From assembly GCA_029962745.1 (NCBI GenBank), contig CM057165.1:7340978-7404977 (forward strand): a DNA stretch of 64,000 nucleotides, read 5' to 3'. Shown here in pieces: positions 51,696-63,600 of the stretch. The notes beneath the pieces are model-generated. The model saw only the letters and a list, made by a program, of their open reading frames with translations, was not told where the DNA came from and searched no databases. The DNA is from Echinometra lucunter (Eukaryota; Echinodermata; Echinoidea; Camarodonta; Echinometridae). The first letter of the stretch is position 1. Every line of letters begins with the position of its first letter. A program made the position numbers and the translations under genes.

Positions 51696-51814
51696 GGGCC
51701 CCGTAACACAATGCTTAGCAATTGATCGTAGGATCGATTTCTACGATTGATTGCATTAACCACTATGTTCAATCAATCGTACGATCAATCGCTAAGCTTT
51801 GTGTTATTGGGCCC
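51696..51814. mobile_element. 119-base palindromic MITE with GGGCCC ends
   Basis: The left arm GGGCCCCGTAACACAATGCT and on through TTAGCAATTGATCGTA is complementary to the right arm ending TTGTGTTATTGGGCCC. The middle repeats ATTGATC and CAATCAATCG. CAG occurs at both flanks if the ends are drawn one base in. It would fold into one long hairpin. No coding capacity. Confidence 0.7.
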
Positions 51815-52715
51815 AGATCTTTCAATTTCAATTTTAAGAATTAAAAAACGCCCTCGCTTGCGTGTTTTCTCAAACATTTTACGTATTTCTGCCCCCCCCC
51901 CCCATGGAAAAATTTCTGTATACGGCCTTGGTCTCTCGTACCTTCAGAGTGTGTGTTTTAACTTTTCATTTCTGTATGATTGAATTGGCTCTTAACAGTT
52001 GAAAAGCAATATCCGATAAATGAGTGAACATTCTTACAGAGTTAAACATTTGAGTCGGTCACGTGTGTGCCACTGAAAGAGGGCTTTTTTAGATGTCTCC
52101 GCAAAAACGTGATGGTTTTGAAACCATTTTTTTTACCTTGTCAAGGAATGGGAAGCCTATTTCAAGTAAGAAATGGGCGATATTAAAAATCAGTTATGTT
52201 TTCAGGCTTTGAAGCAAAATGAAATGGTCACGTGTTTAACCGTTTGTTTCACTGTAAGAATGGCCCTACTACTCATGAGTTATTACACTATTGCTCAGTT
52301 AGATATCTCTGTAATCTGCATTATAATCCTCTTTGTCCTTGCCTAATCCTTCAATCAAGTGTCTTGCACGCAGACCTCATTAATCATCTCGAAATGACCA
52401 TTTAACCTGTATATATATATATATACTGCCCAGTCACAAATTCACCTGAGGGATTTTAATTACTGCATCATTTTGAAGGGCCTACTTGGCTTTTGTAGTG
52501 TATATGCACCTTGAATGTAACTGGCAAAATTTTTATTACTTGATTATCACTGAAATTTACCTCTTTGCCGTACATCCTGTTAATATGCATAAGTATCAAA
52601 ACAGACCCTTTGCAAAATCAGCTCCAGCTCTGTTAAAATCTCTACCATGTCTACAATCAGGAATATATCTTCCCTTAATGGTTTTAAGAGAGTCTCATGA
52701 AGACGTACCATTTCT
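51815..52715. other. intronic, no supported feature
   Basis: C run near 51892 and a short TA run near 52412; nothing else. Confidence 0.5.
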
Positions 52716-52729
52716 TATAGTAGTGTTAT

Positions 52730-54287
52730 ATTTCGTTTTTTCATTGTATTGTATTTATTTAAAAGGCAACGTATAACAGACTACTTACAGAAAAATAACG
52801 TGACAAAAGTTGATAAGAAAAATTAAAAACAAAACACGGGAAACGAAATATTTACATATATACAACGATACAAGAAATAGAGAGGGGGGGGGGGGGAAAT
52901 AGGTGTAATCCTGCACTGATACAAATCAACTATATAAAATCAAGAATAATACCTTTCAGTCCTTTCTTAAATGTGTTTACGCTTGGCGAAAAATTAATTG
53001 CTTGTGGAAGAGCCCCTATACTTAGTGGTTCGTCGGCAGTATTCCGTTCTAGGCTTAGGGAGAGCAAAATTACCAGAATCACGGAGAGAGTAATTATGGG
53101 AAGGATGTTGAAATATATTTTTCATATTTGTGGATAACATATCATTGACAGATTTAAATACAAATAAATTCAATTTTTTTTCTTACGCCTTGCCTCAGCT
53201 GACGACCATTTAAAAACTGAATGAATTTGTGCATTAGAGATATGATCATAAAGATTTACTTTTATAATTACTCTACCCGCGCGATTCTGTAGAGTTTGCA
53301 ATTGTTTAATACGTTTCCGATCACATGAATCAATTAAAATATCAGCATAATCAAAAAGTGACAATATAATTGATTTATAAATGAGGTTCAAGTTCGACTC
53401 ATTTACAAAATATCGAAGTCTAGCTAGATTTTTGACTAAGTTCCCAACCCTCTTACATAAGTTATCAATATGAGTGACCCATTTAAGCTTGTTGTCGATA
53501 ATAAATCCCAGATATTTAGCACTTTCGGACTGATGTATAGCAGTATCATTAATATTCACATTCAGTCTACTACATTTGCTCAACATGTGCCTAGAGCCAA
53601 TGAGTAAAGAGATAGTTTTATCAAAATTTACTGTTAGTTTATTATTGCACCACCATTCATAAATAAGTGATAAATCGTGATTTAGTTTAGGCCTATTCTG
53701 AATATTATTTACAACATGATCAGAATGATAAATGACAGTATCATTAGCGTAAATCTGAACTGAACAATGATTCATATACAGAGGCAAATCGTTAATGAGA
53801 ATGATAAATAGCAGAGGCCCCAGAATGGAACCCTGTGGGACATTAACGGAAATGGGCAATGGAATTGAAAGAGTTGAGCCAAAAGAAGTTGAAATGAACC
53901 TATTGTGCAAATAATCATTAAACCAAGGTAAACATTCTTCGGACATACCAATTTTCCGCAATTTCATAAGGAGTAAGTTTGAATTAACACAATCGAATGC
54001 CTTTTTGAGGTCTATAAACACAGCTCCTGTATATTTTCCCTGATCAACGGCGTTCATCCATTTATCTTTTATCTTAACAAAAGATGTTACCGTTGAGTGT
54101 TTACTCCTAAATCCAAATTCTACTGTTGATAAAAGATTATTTTCCTCTAAAAAGGATATGAACTGCCGTTGAACAAATCTTCCTAACAATGGCCGGAAGA
54201 TATTTGGTGAGGTCTTATTTCCCGACCTATGAATAGGAATAATTTTTGACTTTTTCCATTGGTTGTAAAGATATGTCAGTGTACACG
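52730..54287 (-). mobile_element. 5'-truncated non-LTR retrotransposon (CR1/Jockey-like), 14-bp TSD
   Basis: The element is flanked by a perfect 14-base direct repeat, TATAGTAGTGTTAT, at 52716-52729 and 54288-54301. It runs on the minus strand and begins inside the reverse transcriptase domain, so it is 5'-truncated, as expected for target-primed reverse transcription. Its 3' end, at low coordinates, has a short AATAC-rich tail rather than a long poly-A. Between the RT reading frame and the tail is the decayed C-terminal part of ORF2, with recognisable spaced NYSLR, LPKPRTEY and FKKGLK blocks interrupted by stops and a frame change, plus an untranslated region with a C run. It lies antisense within the putative large intron of the channel gene. 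Confidence 0.85.
53170..54189 (-). pseudogene. non-LTR retrotransposon reverse transcriptase, defective
   Basis: The 339-codon frame holds RT motifs in order: A (FIDLKKAFDC, residues about 58-67), B (PQGSILGPLLF, about 118-128), C (YANDT, about 147-151), D (TVNFDKT) and E (KYLGFIID). Motif C should read YADD or FADD. Here the first catalytic Asp is Asn (codon AAT near 53743-53745, one G-to-A change), which should abolish polymerisation. The same frame stays open upstream to 54287 (KKSKIIPIH, then FRPL). Compared with the family, two short stretches are missing in frame: one before the WKK block and one between FRPL and GRFV. The frame ends at a stop beside an A8 run, with homology resuming in another frame. 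It would have been ORF2 of the element; no endonuclease domain is present. A dead copy. Confidence 0.9.
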
Positions 54288-54301
54288 TATAGTAGTGTTA
54301 T

Positions 54302-55939
54302 TTGTCGTGTTTAGATATATTGATGGCAATTACTATTCATATACAGGATAAAAGTTTTTATTATAGTGATACGAAAGTTATTATCAAGGAGAATTATCTG
54401 AAGTCCCATACTGTAAAGAAACAAATGCTGCTTTTACAATAAATCGCTACCAGTTATGAAAAAACACTTCTCTGGGTTGGGAGATTGGCCGAATGAAAAT
54501 AAATCATTTCCGACTTTGCGATAAAGAATCGTGCCGAAGTATGATCTGTATGCTCACATTGGTTTTTTTAAGACATCGGAGAAGGAAAAAGGTTATTTCG
54601 AGGAAGCCGATCTTGATCTTGATGCATATTTGATGAAAATATGAAAAACAATCTGAATCAGGTTTAAACTAGAACAGCCAGCCTGATATGGTACTTTGAT
54701 AACCATATTTTTTTCCGTTCAAAATAGTAAAATCGTATATGTAGGGAAAAATAACATCACTTTCATTGATTTTTCAATACTATGTATATTCGCAATATGA
54801 TAAGGCATTGGACCTTTGGGTTAATAACTTGCCTCGTTTTATGTTTTTTGAAAGTATATACACTTTACATGCATTTCGATTCAAAATTCAAAGTTAAGAT
54901 GGAGGGATAAAGGGGTAACAAATTTCACTACCACCAGAGTAGTCCCGTTTCGGGGGTGGGGGATGGTAGAAATCTTTTGCCGAAATTTCTAATGCGAACT
55001 CACACAAGAGTTCACACACCAATACTCACAGACCTTCCAATCCTATTTATGGTTTTTAATAGCATTTCAAATGGAAACTTCACTATAACTGTCGTTTATG
55101 ATAGATATATAAACAAGTTTAAAAGAGCGATTGATTAAAATATCATTTATTCTTTGAAAAGTTGTGTGGGGGTATAATTATTTACATATGCCATCCACCT
55201 TCTCAAAAAAGTGTGTTTGGGGGGGATTTGGAAAATACACTATAATATTCATTACAATGCAGTACTGATGAAATCCGTAACAGCTATTTCTTTTAACAAT
55301 TGTTTATGAATAAATTCGATTGAATTTTACAAATTATGAAACGAAACAACTTTTTCTTTAAAAAACCAGGATAATGACGTGAATCAATATCTGAACTGTA
55401 TAGGCATGGAATAGGTGCTATACTTATGCAAATAGTTCGGCTCTTGATTTTGATGAAATTCTACTCAATCAACTATTCTCGGAAAAGCTGTGCGATAAAC
55501 GGTGTTTTATTATGCACTATTCAAATGAAATGTTATACATGTAATTCCAATTTTAGATTGTGTTTAACAAATTTTATTAAATAAGGTCATCTCTTTCGTG
55601 GTGATTATGTATTACAAGTGCAATATCTATATAAGAATATGAAAAAAAAATTACTGTTTCATTTCTAAACAAAAGGAATGTCTTTCTATTTGTAATGTGA
55701 AGAGGAAACGCGAAGATATCAAATTTGTACTCATGCGAGATAGAGATTACACTGTGTTACTATAATATTGTGCGATTCATTTTTCAAGGCATTAATATTC
55801 GTCTTTATTCAAGTACATCCATTTACAGAGAGAGGTTCAGTGGGGTTTCGTTGCTTGTAATAAGCATCGACTGTCAGCAGTTATGCGCTGCCTATACGAA
55901 GCAAATCATGTACACTTTATCTGTTCGCCATCGAATTAT
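54302..55939. other. intronic, no supported feature
   Basis: AT-rich sequence with scattered short ORFs lacking recognisable domains. Confidence 0.5.
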
Positions 55940-56350
55940 TCCCGGCGTTTGATTTGCATATCGAGAGAGAGTCATGGCTGCACTGACACGGGCTGCCATC
56001 TTGGGGCGACCATTAAAGGTTAACTAACATACAGCACAAAAAAGCAAACTACTAAACGCCGCCAATTTCTGGCCGTTAATACGTACGATGGGTCGTGCAG
56101 GCGTTCACACAGCGGTGTATTGCATCCGAAGTCGTGATACACGCTGCGTCTTTAATCGCTTTCTGCCGCCACTAGTACACATAGCGCCCTGCAGAAAAGC
56201 ATCCTCATGAATATGCATGACGTGGTGGCGAGAAGCCCTTCTCAGCACGGCGCACACACTGCATGCATTGCACATAAAGGGGCCCCCATGCATGCATAGC
56301 ATCGCGACGGTATATTCCGTCATTTCATGTCGCCGCGCCGCGCCACTCCA
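55940..56350. promoter_or_regulatory. CpG-dense stretch, candidate regulatory region
   Basis: This stretch is much richer in CG dinucleotides and GC than its neighbours. It contains an octamer-like ATTTGCATA, ATATGCAT, several GCATGC words and CGCCGCGCCGCGCC. It lies 4 kb upstream of the channel exon at 60382 and could be an internal promoter or enhancer. No clear TATA or donor was assigned. This rests on base composition only. Confidence 0.35.
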
Positions 56351-56939
56351 CTGTATTATATCTCACAGTGTATCATCTGGTGGAATTGCACTCGTTATCT
56401 CTATCTTACTCTCATCAAAAATTCTGTAATTATAACATGATATGAGCGATATTCTTCATCCACGAGGAGACCAGAATACCAACTCTCTGCACTGGAACCA
56501 AATTTGGAGTATTACCCCCTTTTTCATATGGATTAGTATCTTTAGTAGATAGTGACATGGAACCGATAGCAATAAGAGATATATTCTTGTAACTGTTAGT
56601 GGTATAGCATAGTTCAGTTCAGTAAGTATATTTTTGATTTCCATTTCGTTTGCATAAAGGACTAGTTATATATGTTTTGATATACATTTTCGGTATTCTA
56701 AACTAATACTGTATATTTGTGATTAGCTGTAGTTGTATGGGAACGAGCGGCCCTTTGCGTGTAAATAATGGATAGTTATATGCAATCGTACCAAACTGGG
56801 TTTCTATGTACGACTTTCACACCTGTTTTCCACCGCCACCTGCTCCGTTTTATGCGAGGAAGGTGACGCCATAATTCTGCGAAAAAGTGGAAAACAATTG
56901 CTTCCATGATTCACACCCTACGTAGGCGCCTTTTTATCT

Positions 56940-57060
56940 TCTTGAGGCTCAGTGGTAGGGCGTTAGTGGAAGTACCCGGGTTCAAAACCAAATGCATGCT
57001 CCAATGCGCTTTGGTAAGGCAATAATCCTCGTTATCAAGTCCCTCGGAGAGGAATCAATG
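56940..57060 (+). mobile_element. SINE-like tRNA-derived fragment
   Basis: GAGGCTCAGTGGTAGGGCG (A box) and CCCGGGTTCAAAACC (B box) are followed by a body-like stretch, TTTGGTAAGGCAATAATCC, ending near a 15-base C run at about 57065. The head resembles an Ala/Val-type tRNA but lacks a closed acceptor stem. Confidence 0.55.
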
Positions 57061-60000
57061 CCATCCCCCCCCCCCCCCGGTTTCTTACAAGTATGCACAT
57101 GCAGTCAGGTAGAAAAACAACCAAACAACCCCTCTCCTACTTCAATAAATCGCATGCTAAATGATCGAAAAAGAGGTGCATCAAGCAAGTACTGAAGACT
57201 TGAATTAAACGCATCAATTTTACAGATGTGCTGCTCCCTAGATTTTTGGTGAGAAAGACGATCTAAACACTTATAAGCTTGCTTTTAAAATAATATTTTC
57301 TCATTTTAAAAAGGTAAAATACATTTTGCAGGGGCTTTCACAATTCACCATTTGAGTGCGACAAACAGAAATGTGGCGCCACACTGTGATTGATAGATCT
57401 CCTCGGAGGAAAGGTTGAGAGGGATTAAAAGGAGCAGCAAATTGCTGCAATTACTACATTTTTTACGGTATGCTGAATTTACAGCTGCGAGATTATAATC
57501 ATGAGGTTGATTTTATTCATATTTCTATAGTATGTTTTAACTTTACATATTTTTCTACATTAACTAACTTCAGTTTTGTAATCTATTTTCAAAAATTTGA
57601 AATAATGTACGGAAAGACATTTTTCGCCGTACACTGTGACTAGATCTTGGGCAGGAAGCTAATCACGTCGTCAGAAACTCTCGATAGAATGATATTATTC
57701 AAATATCACGCTTGTATCTGTATTTCGTAATCTACTTTGTTTCTTGATCAAGTGATTTCAAAGTTTTGGGGAATACAATAAAAAAAACCCTCATTACCTA
57801 TTTAAAATGTTATGAGAGAAAAGTATGTAAAATATACTCTAGTCTGTTTGATGGGTTTCTATTTTGTGTTTGAGTGTTTGTAAGATAGTATAGAATTTCA
57901 TGAACAAGTCAGTAAAGAGCTGATCAGTCACGCTATAACAACATCTGGAAATGGCATATCACTCCGCCAGTAGTATGTGGCATATTTTATATTGCAGCCA
58001 TAAAATGGTTGGCATTAAAGAATTACATAAACAACTAGGCTATACTAGTGCTTTCTTCACTTTACCTATGCAAAAGTGCCAGCATAATTCCATACTATTA
58101 ACAGAGTTATCAGATGTATAAGCTGTACTTAAATAATGCTGGTATGTATTGTTAAATATCGTATGGGGGGGGGGGGAGATTTGACGTGTGGGTGTATTAT
58201 TCATTTTCTACACCTGTTTGTGAAAATGTGATACATAGCTTGATTAATCGCGATATCCCCTGGTTCTAGCCCGATATTGATTACAGTTCTTCCCTCAAAG
58301 CAGTAATTAGCATATTGAATAGTTCAAGGTAAATAAAATTTAGAATTTCAGTAATATTCAGCATGCTCTGCACGCACATCCGATCAACCTTCATGACTTT
58401 ACCCGGTTTCTAGCGTGTAGATGTTTTATGTTTTTATCCATTATGGCCTCGTGTAATATTAATTTACATTGTAGAATATTTAATGTAAGCAAAAATACCG
58501 GTACCACTCCGTAGAAATGGAAACCGCTGGGCAATTCCACACGCGAAGCGCAAAATCAGTCAATTGTAGATTTATGGTTAAAACAATCACTTGGATAGTC
58601 CTGAAAAGCCAAATCCTTAAATCAATAGAAGCTTTACAATCCACCATCTTGATTAGCATTGGCATAATGAATGTTTGATTTTGCGTGACATTTTTTGCTA
58701 TTTGACACCATTTTCTGGTACTAGTAATTCCGTTACTGAGGTACATATAACACAATCATGAATGTAAGTAGAAAATTATTGGTATGAAAGAGTTCAGGTG
58801 AGAGAATGATCATATTTGCAGAGTATTAAAGGGTGAGAAGGGGGGGGGGGCACAGTGCAAAATTAGCACACAAACTCTGAAAATGTGAGCTACAAATCTC
58901 TGATGTGTAATTCCTTTACTTTGGAATTACCCTTTTTCGAAATTCTTCTTGTTCATATAAGGCAAAAAAGTTAAGTCTTACTTTTATTTTTTCAAATTTT
59001 AACTCAAGGGAACATTCACATACAGCGAATGTACTGTGCAACCTCGTGTTTCAAATGGTGAAAAAGATACACTGGGCAATGCCATGTGTGAATTATTTAA
59101 TACGGACAATGATAAAGGTACTACGATAATTATTCTACGTGAGAAATCTTCTTCCCAATTGTATACATGATACCCAACATGTCATCTTCTTCCTGGAACT
59201 TAGATAAACTTCAAAACGTCAAAATGTGGTGAATCATATCTTGTCATGGCTGAGTGCTGCGAAGAAAGTGTTTTGTCAACTTCGCCCGGCTTTGATTCGT
59301 CACTATTGGTCAGGATTGTCACGTTCGGCCTTGGGCGTAATATCGGATAGCGTGCGATTCGCCCCATGTATTACGGAGTTAGCCGACTTTTCGCATACGA
59401 GATTTCTAGTACCCATTCTATTTTTAAGTAACAAGGCGTCACCAATTGAACAGATGCGCAAAACGCACAGACATTCGATTCAAATTTGTTTGGTTTGTAA
59501 TCATTTAATGACGAACGTTATTTCACAAGCGGCAACATCGTAGTGCTATTTTATTTATTAGAATCCTCTTTTGGGCGAGATGTCTACCGCTGGACCTTTC
59601 AAGCGGAGATGAGGCAGGACTTATCTCGTCTCACCTGTACTTCCTCCCGTCAGCACTCTGCTAATCATTTTCGCCCTATGCGTCTTTGTTGTCATCAGCA
59701 TGCGCTCTTATGCACTCTGAAAGCAAACAAAATGTAACACTATCCGTCGTTCCCAAGGATATGCCTTTAATACACTTCGAAATAAAATGTACCCCTCTTC
59801 AGTCTGTCGCCATCTCTCTGGCGAACTTTTTTTTTTTTACATTGTATGGATTTGACGTGTGTGTTTCTTTCTGTGTGGTGTGTGTTTGAGTTTTGAGAAC
59901 GCGAATATGGGAATATTCATCAGAATATTTTGTCGCCTAAACCAATTCATGAGACATTGCATTTTCATGTGTGCTAAACGATTACATCTTATCCTGTTCC

Positions 60001-60381
60001 TGACACCTAAACAAAAAAATATGTTGTGCTATGCAAAATGTAAGATTACGTAAGATCAGCTGTATGCCTTAATTGGTTAATGCAATTATCAGTGAACGCC
60101 CCCATTCCATAACGCATAATCTGGAGACCTCTGGCTTACCATAAGCAGTGGTTCAAATTTTCACTTTGTAAAATTCATCATTAATGATATTGATTACTCA
60201 TTTAATGTATCCATTTCGTTCTTTTTCTGCGTGCACAGTTTTGCCATATTTCATGGGAATTATAAATGTTCGTAGTTTTTACGTATCTAGAGTTTGTTTC
60301 ATAATCTTTGTATGCTCTCGCATAGAATCAAAATCGGGGTCTAATGATGAATTTTTCTATACTGCTATTTTTTCGTGACAG
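57061..60381. other. intronic or upstream flank of the channel exon, no supported feature
   Basis: C run near 57066 and G runs near 58164 and 58841. A GC-richer patch at 59.24-59.72 kb contains CCAAT-type words (ATTGG at 59306, CCAAT at 59443) that could suit a promoter, but I found no further support. Confidence 0.45.
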
Positions 60382-60609
60382 AATGGCGGCTCTAACAACG
60401 GGTGCGACTCCGTACTCGGATGGACTCGAGGTGAACTTTGGCGGGGGTCCAGCCCGAGAGCCACCCCCACCCTCGCCAGAGGCCACGCAGAAGAAGACGA
60501 AATCACCAGCTGGCTTCATTGTGTCTCTGCTCACCAGTAACCGTTCTCTCTTTATCTTCAGCGAGGAGAATTTAATCCGGAGATGTGCAAAATGGCTTAC
60601 AGAATGGCT
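60382..60609 (+). CDS. Cav2: Cav2-type voltage-gated calcium channel alpha-1 subunit, N-terminal exon
   Basis: The channel admits calcium on depolarisation and in Cav2 members triggers transmitter release. This exon encodes the cytoplasmic N-terminus up to the start of segment IS1. Counting from the ATG at 60383, residues 1-50 are a proline- and glycine-rich head, and residues 53-75 carry NRSLFIFSEEN, then LIRRCAK and LTEW. Known Cav2.1-2.3 channels have a near-identical NRSLF(L/I)F-E-N-R-AK---W block just before IS1. Cav1 has a different sequence there (ALFCLTL..NPIRRA..), as does Cav3. The acceptor is a T-rich tract with CAG (AG at 60380-60381). The exon ends after TGG CT, at ATATCCTT, a U12-type AT-AC donor. 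The first base, A, completes a codon from an upstream exon, or lies in the leader if the ATG is used as a start. The IS1 exon is not in the window. Confidence 0.8.
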
Positions 60610-60617
60610 ATATCCTT
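60610..60617 (+). other. U12-type (AT-AC) 5' splice site
   Basis: ATATCCTT is a perfect match to the minor-spliceosome AT-AC donor consensus. It sits exactly where homology to Cav2 stops, right after the TEW block. No GT donor fits there: the reading frame continues 57 further codons without homology. U12-type introns are known in voltage-gated sodium and calcium channel genes. The matching AC acceptor and TTCCTTAAC-like branch site would lie beyond 64000; I did not find them in the remaining 3.4 kb. Confidence 0.75.
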
Positions 60618-63600
60618 TACTGCATTTGTTTAAATTGACCGACATTGCATGTTTAATCTGTGAAGAATTACCTTCCATCCCACTCCCGCCACCAATTTCA
60701 AAAAAGATATTCATACTTTTCAACAAAATTTCTGTACTTTTTCTGTCTTTAACTCGTTCAAGGAAATTTGTTTACATTAAAAAGAGTTAGTTTTACTCCT
60801 TTCAAATTTTCAGCAGTTTTTTATATCAACATTAGCTGTGTTGCCAACAGTGAAATGAGTGGATTGATAACGCATTCGCGAGTACAAAAGAATTCAAAGT
60901 TTTCTTTAACAATATTATTTTGATATGAATAATGCAATTGTCCTCGTCACCGAATTAAAAAAAAATTATCTAAATTTGTAACAGTAATCACAAATTTTCA
61001 TCCCCTCAAGTTACGGATAATAGAAGCTTAGGCATGATGGGTCAAGTTCATACTATGCGCTGTATTTTTCGTTTTCAGTTTCGGTGCATCGCAGTAATCA
61101 TATAATTGAACTATAATTTGGATAAACATACACGTAGCTGGGATCCATATTATTACCATGGCACGCGCTGAATTAATATACATAATTATAATATCTCCTT
61201 TCCGTAGGCGGCGATCCATGTAGGGTGTGATCGATAACTGGCATACCATGCACATATGCACCAATCAATACCATAAAGCTTACACAAACTTTACCATACA
61301 CAAACGATATACCTCACTGTCATTCTGCGGGGAAATGCACCAGGACAACAATGCTTTCTAACAATGGAGAAAATATGGGCGTAATATCCCTGTTAGGCGT
61401 GTAGTTTAATACACAGTCATTAAGAATGGCGCGTTTTATTTTGAAGTATTTATATTTGTAGCAGATATGATTGTGTAAAATGTACAATATACAATGCTGT
61501 AAATCGTCTGTGTGTCTTCTATGAAGATAGGCCTAAAGATTTTCAATCTTTATGCACGAATAAGAGGTTTCAATCGTCTTCTCGTCATAATACCCATCCT
61601 CGATTCGGGTTTTTAATTATCCCTCCATTCAGAGAAAACTCTTGCGCAATGGAGTTTTTCTCCATTGCCCCTGTTAGTCATGTAAGAAGGCGATATTTCC
61701 GAATGACTAGGACCGAAGGTTAATACATAATTCAAAATGCATCGGGGAAAGGGGTCGGTGGGCAATGAATATCACGTACATAAGAAACGGAATAAGAGTA
61801 ATTTCAGAGTTGAGCTTACATATACAGTCATGTTTACTGCTGTATACCGTTGTATATAGGATACAAGACGAATTGTAATATCTAATGGAGGATTCGCTAC
61901 GAGACATCGTAGTCCTATAGGCGCATTTATGTTTTCGATATCAAGAGTTTGAGTAAGAAATTTAAAGGGCAATGAAGCAAAGATCATTCCAGTATTATGA
62001 ATATACATGTACAAAAATGCTGAAAACAGAACCAAAGACCTTAAAATGAAACTAATTAGGAAGGATATTACGTGAAGATGACATGAAATGTGTATTTTAA
62101 CAAAGCTGTATAAATACATTGTAAGGAAGGGGTTTTATTTTGTCTTTTGCTCCTCCTTCCTGTGAAAGAGGAAGCAAATCAAGAAAATTCTTTGGAATTC
62201 GTCATCTAACATTTTCGCACTCCTTATATAATGCATATATCTCTTGCCCCATTCAACGCCAGTGTCGCTTGTGTGGATACTTCAATCACTGGATAAGCAA
62301 AAGGTGGTATTCCATTGCATTTAAAATGAACATAAAGGAGGCCTGCTTCGTGCCTTTGCAAAAATGCAAGATCGAATTCTATTACAGCGCTCACTTTATA
62401 TGCGGCGAAAAAAACCACCGCACAGACGGTGCATCGAGCTCCCCTTGCAAGTGATTGAAGAATTCGACATAACAAATCACTTTGTGGCATCCAAGAGTCA
62501 TTCAAAGAAGATAGGACTCGACGTGTAATTCCTGCACCATAAAATGGTCATCAATTTCAGTCCAGGTCACGTGATGGCTCCTTCGATTCAGCCAGAGATG
62601 CTTTTATCACGTAACGTTTCCATCTTGGAAGCTTGGGATTAGAGAAAGAGATGCTCTCTAGTCTCCATCTTACTCCAATATCTTGATGAAATGGATGCAT
62701 GACATTATACCATTAAAGGGCATCCCTTTTCACAAGTGCAATATGCGCCAGTTCTTGTAAGCAGTCGGTAAATTCGATTTAGTCCTTTACTTCAGCCACA
62801 ATAAAAAGTCAAGGCAGTCGTAAAAGCAACCCCAAAATGAAAACAGAAGTAAAGGTATTTTTATGTAGGCAGTGAGAGAGAGAGAGAGATGTCAAAGATA
62901 AATCTGTGTTATGAACACCTCATTTTCCTTTTCGCTTTGCAGTTCAGAGCGTGAAACATTGCCGCTGCGATACACTGTGCAATGCGTAGTGGAAATAGCA
63001 TTGCAGTAATGTATTTCAATGAAATGAATGTTACTATAATACATTATAAACGTTCTGGGGCCATCTATAGCATTGATTAATTTCATGTAAAAAAATAAAT
63101 AAATAAAGGCTGACTTTTCCTTGTTTGCAATCATATTAAAACTATTTATTCCAGAGCTCATTGCGGTTTAATATTAGGTATCTTATGTGATGTAAAAAAA
63201 TCCAACCATCAACACTTTGAGAAATATAAATTATTTTATGCTTCCGGAAACAGAGGCCCGTACGCCCGAGAAAAATGGCTTACGTATTTAAATTATCCCC
63301 TTTCCTTCATTCTATTACTTTGAGCTTGGAAATTTCTATACTTCTAGTTATTGATAGAAATGTTTTCCTATTCTTCTACAGAGGCATTTGCATCTATTTT
63401 CTTGGAGGTATATAATTGTGTTATATATAAAATTTTCTTGAAATTGGGACAGGAGCGCTTAAAAACTGTATTAAAAATACATCATGTCTTGTACACTGTT
63501 TACATCTGTAGCTCACTGTGATTAGTGCAAGTTGGATTTTCACTGCATGCCACAAAACAGAGGCTTCTAGAATATCACATTAACCCATAAAGTTGGTAAT

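Larger units (their letters stand above)
8687..60381 (+). other. putative 51.7-kb intron, filled with transposable elements
   Basis: If exons 8278-8686 and 60382-60609 are neighbours, everything between is one intron with a GTAAGT donor and CAG acceptor. No exon-like ORF with homology was seen inside except the reverse transcriptase on the opposite strand. Small skipped exons could be hidden here. The alternative is two separate genes with an undetected promoter in between, for example in the CpG-rich stretch near 56 kb. Confidence 0.4.

Noticed and set aside
60610..60790. Continuation of the channel reading frame to the stop near 60789
   Set aside because: Cav2 similarity stops at the AT-AC donor and the following residues do not resemble IS1.
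62140..62454. 104-codon ORF with several Cys and His
   Set aside because: No recognisable domain, no splice or promoter context, and an equally long ORF lies opposite.
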